NCBI GenBank assembly: GCA_900188575.1
Contig: FYEU01000259.1
Location: 319,428 to 383,427 of the forward strand
Direction of reading: 5' to 3'
DNA: 64,000 bases
Origin: Geosmithia putterillii
Lineage: Eukaryota > Ascomycota > Sordariomycetes > Hypocreales > Bionectriaceae
Shown here: positions 43,901 through 53,723 of the stretch, piece by piece
Position numbering within the stretch: position 1 is the first letter of the stretch
How the letters are laid out: each line of letters opens with the position of its first letter
The notes under the pieces: model-generated
The model's input: only the letters and a program-made list of their open reading frames with translations
What the model was told of the DNA's origin: nothing
Database searches by the model: none
Translations under genes and position numbers: made by a program

Positions 43901-46900
43901 TCCGTATTGATCGTACAGAATACGCTGTACCTGTCTGTACTCTCTGTACCTGTATTACTCGCGACACCTGTACGGATACTCGTAGGATAGATCCTTGAAC
44001 CCGGCAATCAGCACGGATACTTCTCAAAGGCACTGAGCAGCATAGGGCAGGTAGCGGAAACTCATACCTGACCTGTGCTGGTGAATGCCCCTCTCGGATG
44101 CACTGGGGGAGACCTTGTCGGAGCGGTGACGGGCATGCAAGGAGTCGTTCTGGTTAGGAGTACGGCGTAATACTCGCACTCCGTAGTCATTCTCTCAGTA
44201 TCGTAAGTACTCCGTACTATTGCTCGTACTAACGAATGCTGTACAGCGTACCTGTAGGAAGCTGTAAGGAGCTGTGAGCCATCTTCACGCAAGCAGGGGT
44301 TTGCGACATGATGGTAGTGACACGGCACTTCCCTTGCGCCCCGACTGGGATGTTGCTGCAGCTATTTATATGGCGTCGGTCATGCCGAAAGCCACTGTTT
44401 ATCATGGTTGCTTTTGGCGTCGGCGGTGGTTAAATTGAATACATCGTAGGGGTACTCCGTACTCCGTACTTGATATTAGGCGGGAGGCGGGAGGCGGGGA
44501 GAGATGACAGGCCGCAATGTCGGTACGAGGAGAAGGAGGCTTGAAGGCGTGGAAGGAGGTATCATCTGTACCGTGGACTTCTGCGTGATTCTACCAAAAT
44601 GGCAATCCCAGGTCACAGATACAGCGCACTACAGCGTGCCACAGCGCACTACAGTGCACTAGCACGCTGTAATCATACTCTAACCCTGCTGGTCCGTCTA
44701 GTCTGCCACGCGCTGCAGACTTCTGCAGAGTGGCAGGAGTCGTTCCTTGCTCCTTCCCAACTGGCAAAGGCGTACCCTGGCAATGGCACCTGCCCACCAA
44801 GTCCATTCGTGCCTGTAGTATTACGACTATTGCGGCAATGACGTTGCTCCATGGCTCCTTCCCCAACTCCCACTTTCACACCAAAAGTCGGACTCCCATG
44901 TATTCTCATGGATTCCCGTAGACTCCTGTACGCTCACGTGGTAATGGCATCAACATCATCAACATCCTAGCAATTCTCGGTACAGAGAAATCCTCTAACC
45001 CTCTTCCCTGGCAGTAGGATTCCTCCTGCATCAACGCACGTGTGCGCCGCCAGACGTCAAGCAGCCATTGGCTCATGTGGTATTGGCCATGCTTACAGCC
45101 ATGCTTACAGCCAACCCGGGTAGTGATACTGCACATCATGCTTCCGTCTACCAACTTGAAGGCATTGCCTTAGTACTCTGTCTGCTCCTATACAGGATGG
45201 CCTCATTCCCTCCGTGCTTTCTCCCGTCTACAGCCCGAATACCTGCCCTGCTGGGACAACAACTCCGTTGGGCGTCATGTACCAGACATGACCCTGTCTC
45301 TGTGTACGGCGTACGACCGTCTCAAACTCAAGACTGCGGCTGTCTGCAGGGAATAATACGCCGCATGCCTCCCGCCATCATCCTGCAAGCACTCACGGGT
45401 ACTGATTGTTCTATGTGGTCCGCATTACTGCGTCTCCTGTGTGTCCTCGGCCGTCAGCTGCCATCCTCTCGAGGCTAACACACTTGTTCGGGCACACAGA
45501 AACATGGCGGTCGCTCGGCCACGACGCAGATGCTGTGTTCCTCCTCCAAAAACAAATGGCAGTTTCCCACCTGGCAAACACGCGGGAGACCAACGCAGGC
45601 TCCCGTCGACCGGTCAGCACTTTCCGATGAGCCTGGGTTGCATGCGCCTGGGCTGCAAACAGGTCATAGCGGTACCTGTGCCTCAATTGCGCATTTGATG
45701 GATGTCGTCTTTGATGGGTGTCTTGCCGGTCTCAGAGCTGCCTTCGGATCCTACTTGGGTATGACAATGCCTTGTCGTTTCCGTATTGCCGCCTAAGAGG
45801 TCTCGCACTTGCAGCATTCGAGGTGATATATGTGGAGGACTTTTCATCTCCCAGCACAAGACGAACACACAAGACAGGCTTGGTCCGTCCGAGTATACCT
45901 ACAAGCTGCAACAAACTCTAGCACGGCCGTCGAGCCGTCATTAGCTGGAGTCATGATATAGCTCATGCCAGTTCCAACAGCACGCACCCGTGAGGCTTTC
46001 GAGGCTCTTTACGAGTCTGGTACTGTCCCAGGTCGTACAGGCCATCGGTACTCGATGGACATGTCGTGCAACAAGGCTGGCGCCAACGTTCTCTCATCTG
46101 TTGAGCGCCACGTCGGCGGGCTGTATGATCAGCCTGTTGCTTCACCGTCGAATGCAAGCCTAAGTGTAACTACAGGATCGGTGCAACGCTTGCCAAGGGC
46201 CCAAGCTGTCATTGTCTTCCCAGCTCTTTCCAGAAGCGCCAATCACAGGCTCCATGCTGTGCAGACTGCAGGCCATAGCATGGGTGAATGGTGTTTCAGC
46301 CTTCGCCGTGCATATTGACCGGTAGTAGCCCTATAAGGAGATGCGTCCTTTGTGTCTCTTCGGATCAGAAATCAGACAGGTCTGGTCTCTCTCGACGCCT
46401 CTCTTGACGCTTCTCTCGACGCCAAAGAAAAGAGATGCCCAGACGATTCCTATCAGAGTCCCATGCTGCAAGAGTCAAGGTACAGGAGGAGGCCTCTAGA
46501 ATCGCCAAGCACGACCGACCAGCAAAAGGTGACGATCAAGGGTTTGAAATGACGACGGACATGAAGCTACCGTCTGCAGGTACGCCATGTTACTGTGAAG
46601 CCAGGGTGTCGTTGTTCGCACGTCTAGTGCAGAATAGACCATCTATCGCGACTCTTGGCAAATAACGGCTGCGCGCGGGTGAATGCCCGCTTCGGCCATC
46701 TTTGCTCCGCTGGAAATACTCCGCACGAGCACGGTTAAGTACGAATATATATTCCGTATGGCAGGACTAGGGGGCGTGGCATGGTGGTCCGTGGATAGAC
46801 CCGCGGCGGGGTTCGTTTGCCTTCTGCACCTTGCCTCATTTCATTCATCCGTTTGCTCCTCCGCTGACCGTCTTTGCAGCTGCGCCGTTTCACAGTTGTC

Positions 46901-49900
46901 CATTTCGAGATGGAATAATGCAGAGCCAGAGTATTCCGTACAAGGCCGCAGAAGCCATGGCAGGCCCGGATACCATGTTGCCTCGCGGCTGCCTGCCGAG
47001 GAGGGGCGTTTCACTGCAGCGAGTCGAGGACTCTGCCCAGGGCTTGGGTGTTTTGATGTTTGCCCCGTCGCTCTCAAGCGATTACTCATGTGCAACGGCC
47101 GTTTACTGACAGATTACAATTCACGAGCTGTGCGACGATTGACGACGGATGGGTATGGGGTACGAACACGAGTAAGTACGGAGTAATATTACATGTACTC
47201 GCACAGCGTACCTGGACTCGTACACTCTCGTGGTACCGAGCACAATAAGTACTGGCATGATGCGTTTACCACGACATTCGAAGGAGTACGCTGTAATACG
47301 AAGTATACGCCCTCGTGGAAACGGATCATTGACAGACAAGGGCTGACCTGACATTGAGTTTCAGCAGCAGGCTGTCACATGTTTCTGGAAGTGGTGCAGG
47401 CTACGAGTAATATTCCCTGCCAGTCTTGCGAGCCGATGGCCGTCAAGACTCAAGACTCGAGTTATCAAGCACCGTTTTACGCCCATGGCCCATGGCCCAG
47501 TGCCTTGCCAATTACCCACACCTCCGCCCCTGTCAGTCACGCATAATACCCCGGTCTGCTTTTTTTTCGGTGGACTGCCGAGCCTTGATGTGTCCTTACG
47601 AGTACGAAGCACGGAGTACACATGAGTGCGACGTAATAAGATGGGGTTTGCCTTCTTTTCCGCCTCTTGGCGAGATTCATCAATTTCGCCTCATACACGG
47701 ACAAGGTATGTACAACTCAGGATTGTGAGTGTTAGTCTGATTGTCATCTGGAGGCTGAATCCCGTCGCTCTAATACTATCATAGTAATGTATTATTACCG
47801 AGTATTACGGAGTACAGCGTGCAGGTACTCTGTACGGAGTACGTACACCCAAGGACGAGGAAGAGACAACAAAACAGCAATACGGAGTACGATGTACGAG
47901 CAATGCATATGCCCGCAGCGCTCCCAAAAAAAAAAAAAGGTTCCCGCGCCCGTGCCAGGTGGACGGGCATGAGGTCCGACGATACGACACATGCACGATT
48001 CCTTGTAATACAGCGTACAGGTACGCATATACGCCCATTGCACGCGAGGCGAGGCGTGCCTGGAAAGATTTCAACTAGATGGAGGGGTGTTTTGTCGCCA
48101 ACCTGCTGCCAGCCTGCTTGGCTGCTTGGCTGTTTGCCAACCTGCTTGACAACCTGCTTGCCTGCCACGAGTACAAAGTATCCGTACGATGTAAGTAGTA
48201 ATAATACTACGAGCGAGGATTACCATGTACGTACCTCGTAGGAATCAAGGCCGACGACATGGTCAGCTTCATGCAGCATTGACACGCCGTCGACGCAGCA
48301 CCGGTTGGCCCGGCTGGCCCAGTTAGCCAGCGACTCGACACGGGAGCAGCAACTCAACACGGCGTCTTGCAACGTCTGTCGACTTATTACCGGGTAATAT
48401 TGCAGCGGTGATTCTTGTCCGCCGGCCCCCTGCCGTTTCCCTCGTGCGCCCATCATCATCAATCTGGGACTCGTAAGTATGGATACCTTGAGCTATAGCC
48501 TACAACTACGGAGTGCAGCCCATAGCCCACAGGCTATACTCGCTATTATTACCCAGAGTAAGTATGAGTGAGTGGCCTTGGATTACAATTCACGAGCGCG
48601 GATAGAGACACAGATGAGCAACTTGCAAGCGACGGCCGCGACCGCGGCGTGGATCTATGGGTCGTACGACTACGGACTACTACGAACTACGAGTAACTAA
48701 CGAGTAATCGTACGCCATATTACTATGTACGGAGTACGACTACAGCCGCCGCGGACAAAAAAAAAAGATGGTACGCGTACAATGGGCTCCGTACGATGAT
48801 CCGTACTATGAGTATTATTATGTCGTGTGAGAGCCGCCCGCCGCCAAGGACCCCTCCCCCGAAGTCTGGCGGGAGAGAGCGGGTGTTCCCCCCTTGGGCC
48901 CATGTGCCCTTGTTCCCCTGACGGCCCTGGGCCCTGACGGCCATGGCCCCATTCTGAATTGACAATTGACAGCCCTGACATTGACAGGAGTGGACACTGG
49001 CTGGATGCAGCACTACCAAGGATTACATTATTACTCCGTATAACTATTAATACGGAGTCCAAGTACGGAGTATACTCAAGTACGAATAGAGGGGGGGTTC
49101 GAGAGTTGGAGAGACGCACGGATAGGAGCGAAAGTGACAGTCGGCCGGAGAGAATCCAAAGAATCATTTCACCACATTTATGCTGGTCGTCCGTCCACTT
49201 TTTCTGTCCCGACGGGGGGGGGACAGATTGCCGATTTGGTCATGGTCTCCGAGGGGCTGTGTGCTTGACCACCCCGGCCGGCGGGGACCCCCCGCTTGAC
49301 CCCCCTTGCCCGTCTCCCCTCGACGCCCCTCAACCCCTACCCGCGCGTCCGTTCCCACGAGTGCGATGGTGCGCTACGGTGGTACTCGGCACGGGGTAAT
49401 ATCAGAAGGAGTCGTCGTCGGTCGTCGGTCCTTGGAAGGCCCTTGCGATAGTGGTACGGACTAAGTCCCTGTAGGATCGTGGGTTTGCTGTGGGTGGGGG
49501 TGGTTCGGCAGGCAACCAGGCCAGGCTCTCTCTGTCTGTGCAGGCAGGCACGGTTTCTATACTTGGCAGATATGAGGGCTGGCGGGTGATATTATATCAC
49601 TGCTCTGCTACGAGGTCCACGAGTAATAGTGAACCCATTGACATCCAGTCTGATACTTGACTAACCCGGGATGGACAGTCGGCGGATGGACGTGCGGACG
49701 GACCGGACGTAAGCTTGACAGCTGCGGCCCTGCGCGTGTGCACACCGTGGCTCACCGTCATGCCAAGAAGACAGGAGTCGGTCGGCCACATGGGTGGCAC
49801 GGGCACGGGCACGGGATTTGACATGTACCCTGGTACGGACTTGGGAACGGAGCACCGGGCGGACTCTACGCCGGGCTTGGTGAATCAAGGAAGATGGCAA

Positions 49901-50708
49901 AGTGCAAAGCACGAAGTGATATGCTCTTTGATGAAAGGCATGCGACATGACTTCTGGGATGCAATATACAATGTACCAAGGAAGTAATATAATGTGAGAG
50001 TAGTATACTTTGTAATGGACGAGCCACACCGAGTACCGAGTATTACAATGTACGGAGTACAGAGTGATACTTGCAATACCGGTTTCTGGTGGTTTTAAAC
50101 AGAGTACGAGTAATCACATCTGCATATTTGGGAGTACAGGTAGATGGACTCGTAATACTCCGTATCATCAGCAGGTTCATCTTTGAACTGTGATTCAGCA
50201 GACAGTGTCATCAATTTGTGTATCATGACACAACGCGAGCTCGTATTCTAGCACCAGAACCGTGGAGGCGGTGTTTCCAACCTACAGGTCAGTACAAACA
50301 AAAAGCAAGTATACAGAAGGAGAAAAAAAAAAAAAAAAAGCAGCAAGACAAAGTAGCAAAAAGATGCATCTGTACGTACTATTTTTGAACAATGTGCTGA
50401 TCTGATGGTTGGAAATTCAAAAAGGGAGTATAGGGTAACACCGATGACGAAGAAGTGGGTACCTGAGCTGGAGCTGGTAGCTGGCAGCTCAACGTCACCG
50501 CCCACGTCACGGTAGCCTGGCATCGACACACGACAAACATCGATAGCTGTACAGCAGCAACGCCCACTTTGATCCTACCTACCTACCTACCTACTCTCTC
50601 ACTCTACAGCAGAAAAAGCAAGGCGGACACAACAGAGGGAACGAGAGAGAGAGAGAGAGAGAGAGAGAGCTCTGTGCACAGTGCAGTGCAGTGCAGTTGC
50701 CGGTCAAC
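37988..50708. other. 12.7-kb gene-free block upstream of the homeobox gene
   Basis: No gene I can support. A TATATATATATA run at about 38194-38205 and a CT-rich stretch before 37987 are probable homeobox promoter parts. Exact TACTCCGTA/TACGGAGTA copies: 38216, 38374, 38750, 39646, 40295, 40302, 41628, 41816, 42114, 42139, 43461, 43699, 43726, 43884, 43891, 43898, 44208, 44453, 44460, 47177, 47806, 47833, 47881, 48728, 49032, 49064, 50051 and 50156. The motif stops about 550 bp before PBN1, where CCTA repeats (50575-50595) and a GA run (about 50644-50668) form that gene's leader. Confidence 0.75.
43884..43906. repeat. Three overlapping copies of TACTCCGTA at 7-bp spacing
   Basis: The heptamer TACTCCG is repeated in tandem. 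It is the longest clean array of the motif in the window; two-copy versions lie at 24557-24572, 40295-40310 and 44453-44468. Confidence 0.95.
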
Positions 50709-52429
50709 ATGCGCGAGCGAATCACCCTGGTCCACGCCCCCGGCGCGGGCCCCCCGCCCGAGTCCCTCGCCATCACCAAGTCCGGCCTGAGCGCCCCTGC
50801 GCCGGTCGAGGCCGTCCGTGAGGAGAGGCTGACCATCATGCCGGGCGGGCTGCCGCGCGACTATGTCCTGCTGATGCAGAAGTATGACGGGCTGCGCGTG
50901 CGGTGGGTTTCCAGGACGGGGTATCGGACCCTGGAGCCGTTTGCGTCGAGGTTGTCGCCCGGACTGCACATCTCGTATACGAGGGGGGGAGGGGAAGAGT
51001 ATAACCCGTATGTACAGCCTTTCCAAGAGGAGGAGGAGAAGGGGGGGGGGATCATACTGACAGATGGGCAGAGCATGGGTGTGTGAGGTTCTGGCGGGGT
51101 TGGGTCCGTTGGACTGCAAGGTAAGATTATATCTTGATCCCCACGAGCGAGCGAAGCGAGGACAGCCCCCGGCAGGGCCGCCGGAGGCAAATACCAGTGG
51201 GATCCTTGCCACGACGATGCTCTGGTCCTGGGTCTAGATCTACTTGGTATGCAAAGTCTAACGGGTTTATGCAGTCATTCACAAGCACGCCAACACGGGA
51301 CAAGAAAGGGACAGAATCATACTTCTACCACGCCCTAGACAGCTTCCCGGACGAGTTCGAGACGCACTTCTGCGGCGCGGACGAGGCATGCCGCGCCCGT
51401 GCGGGGAAGCTGCGCACTGCGGCAGTGGTAGAATTGACATTCGACAAGGCAACCGAGGCATCCAAGCTGAGCGCGCTGTGGCCACTCTCGGAGCAGACAG
51501 TGGACATTGCCACGGCGGACGAATCGCACAGGATAGAGGTGGGCATCCTGTCGGCGGGCGAGCCACCGAGCATGGGCCCCCACGACATTGGACTGGAGGG
51601 GGTGTTGGTCGTGCTTGGCGAGGGGCAAAAGTCCCCGTCGCCCACGCTCTTCAAGTTTCCGTCTCGTCATCGCGTGGCAGGACCGGGCACGAGCTTCTCG
51701 TCGCGCTTCCTCACCCCCACGGGCCTGCATCCTACTCTGCAGATCAGTCTGAGCGACAGCACCTGGACACCGGCGTCCGCCGACGACGACGGCGAGTGCC
51801 GACCCTACGTATACCTCACCCTCCCCAAGGCCATCTTCGCGGACAGGTACCAGCTCGACGACCCCCTCTTCCTGGCATCAAAGGGCCTCGCCCGGTCGCG
51901 CTACGTTAGTCAGCCTGTCGACCTCGAGGCGCCGGCGTACACCACCCCGTCATGGGGATCGCGCGTGCTCCTCGAGATGGCTGGTGCTGACCCTCTGAAG
52001 GACGGCGGCGGGTGGGATGTCGAGGTGCCGCTGCATCTCCGGTACCTCGAGCCGTCGGCCACGGGGGAGCGAGATGTCGAGGTGCCCTACCCGGTTGTGT
52101 TTTGGGCGTGCGAACCCGATGTCGCGGCCGAAGCTGATGCCAGGAAGCTGGCTGACAACCCGTTTGATCGGACGGGATTGGGGTACGACGACCTGTTTGA
52201 CCCGGGGACGGTGTTCTGGCATGTCGAGCCGAGGGCACCGGACGGAGGCCTGCTGGTAAACCGGATTAGCGTGCCGGTGCTGAAGGAGGAGGCTGTCTCT
52301 TGGGTGGGACCGGGGACGGCAGCGGTAGTATCATTGGGGTTTGCGTGGATACTGTGGAAGTTGGTTGGCGTGTATCTGGGTGGCAAAGACTCTACCAAGG
52401 CGACAAAGGATGAGAAGAAGAAGCAGTGA
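50709..52429 (+). CDS. PBN1: Pbn1/PIG-X, GPI mannosyltransferase I subunit
   Basis: Exons 50709-51011, 51064-51120 and 51275-52429; 504 aa. It opens MRERITLVHAPGAGPPPESL, typical of fungal Pbn1. The middle exon of 57 nt encodes MGRAWVCEVLAGLGPLDCK, whose GLGPLDC matches a conserved Pbn1 block and continues SFTSTP in exon 3, which fixes both junctions. The C-terminal half has the PIG-X pattern (HPTLQISL, YVYLTLPKAIFADRYQLDD, VDLEAPAYTTPSWGS, VPLHLRYL, VPYPVVFWAC). One membrane helix near residues 465-487 is followed by a Lys-rich tail, as in an ER type I protein. Pbn1 stabilises the Gpi14 catalytic subunit that adds the first mannose to GPI precursors. Intron 1 has a G10 run; intron 2 carries a GC-rich interspersed element. 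Confidence 0.9.
51147..51190 (+). repeat. GC-rich interspersed element, copy 3, inside PBN1 intron 2
   Basis: GCGAGCGAAGCGAGGACAGC, then CCCCGGCAGGGCCGCCGGAG and GCAA. CGGC-AGG-GCCG can form a hairpin. It lies between the donor at 51121 and the CTAAC branch near 51259, so it should be removed on splicing. Together with copy 4 it is the best preserved. Confidence 0.85.
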
Positions 52430-53157
52430 GCATGCAGCGAGCATGCAGCGAGCGGTGATGTTACGAAGAGTGTGCTGATGAGTGTTCGGGCAGAAGACGC
52501 AGTGAGGCTATTCCCGCAAGGCAAGGCTAGCAAGGATGAGGTAAAGGTGCAGATCACACAATCAATTAAGTAGTATTACTTGGCAGAATAGCACGAATAA
52601 ATGAAGCCAATGGATTCGATGAGATAATATGAGAAATGAGAAATGAGAAGGAAAACGAACGACAAACGATGGATGAAGAGTCAAGAGTCAAGACAGATGA
52701 ATGAATGAATGAATGGCCTCATCCGCTGCAACGACTGGCATTCGCACGAGACCACGTGACACGCGACAATCCCGCGATAGAGATTGTGACGTTGATAACG
52801 ACTGAATCCTCCGAGTTTCATTGACCGACGGTATGACGGGCGGTATTGACGATTGAATCCGAACCCGCATCCGGCGTGTACTACAGCAATACACGCGGAC
52901 AACTGCATCCAGGCACAGGCACAGGCACCGGCATAGGGCGTAGATAGTCTCACGCTCACTTCACGCGCGCGCGTCGTCCTCAGCCGCCGCCCCTCAGCCG
53001 CCCCCCACAACAAAGTCATGCCCTCAACGACCTGACAAGGGATCGCCGCCGTGCGCTTAAAAAGTGAGACAAGGACAAATCAGACGAGGTGGAGATAAAA
53101 AAGAAAATTAAGCAGAGGCAGAATAAGCAGAGGGAGGAGGGACGAATCAAGGAAACC
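52430..53157. other. Intergenic, PBN1 3' flank and Zn2Cys6 promoter
   Basis: 728 bp. Just after the PBN1 stop is GAGCATGCAGC in two tandem copies (52429-52450). ATGA repeats lie at about 52697-52713. No gene seen. Confidence 0.4.
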
Positions 53158-53691
53158 ATGGCAGACTCCCACATGGTCGAAATGACGGACGAGGCCATGA
53201 CGTCGCCGCCGCCAAGGCATCCGCATCCGCATCCGCATCCGCATCCGCATCAACATCAGCACCTGCATCAAGAGCATGAGGATCGCATCAGGCGCAATGT
53301 GGCCTGTGTCAATTGTCGCAATAGCAAGGTAAGTTGTATACTGGCCGCGCGACAAGAGAAACGAAGTGAGCGATGCATGTGCTGATTTGCGCTTCTTCAC
53401 AGGTCCGATGCAGACAGAGCCATACGCCCGGGGAGCCGTGCCAGCGATGCTCCAAGCTCGATCTGTCGTGTGTTGTTGACAAGGCGCACAAGAGGATCAC
53501 CAAGAGGAGGTACTCACAAGAAGCATTCAAAGAAACATCCCACCGTAAGGAATGCAGACTGACAGTTCTTATTAGCAAACTCGAAAAGTTGGAGCAGGAG
53601 CTCGACGCTCTCCGACAAGCCGTGTCCGTCCCCGGCGGGCCCAGCCCATCAGCCACAGCAGCGGCATCGGCCTCGGCCTCGGCATCAGCAT

Positions 53692-53723
<32 letters not shown>

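Noticed and set aside
48220..48462. 80-codon minus-strand stretch ending before a GTACGT donor-like site
   Set aside because: It has a plausible exon look (CCSRVESLANWASRANRCCV), but no partner exon or family could be found. At most a gene remnant.
24411..50708. Search for tRNA genes, rRNA fragments and CRISPR-like arrays
   Set aside because: No cloverleaf with an intact TTCGANNC T-arm was recognised. The short motifs are far too small and irregularly spaced for CRISPR, and this is fungal DNA.
24411..50708. RIP-mutated transposon graveyard
   Set aside because: The block is not AT-rich overall, contains GC-rich stretches, and shows no degenerate transposase or reverse-transcriptase frames that I could recognise.
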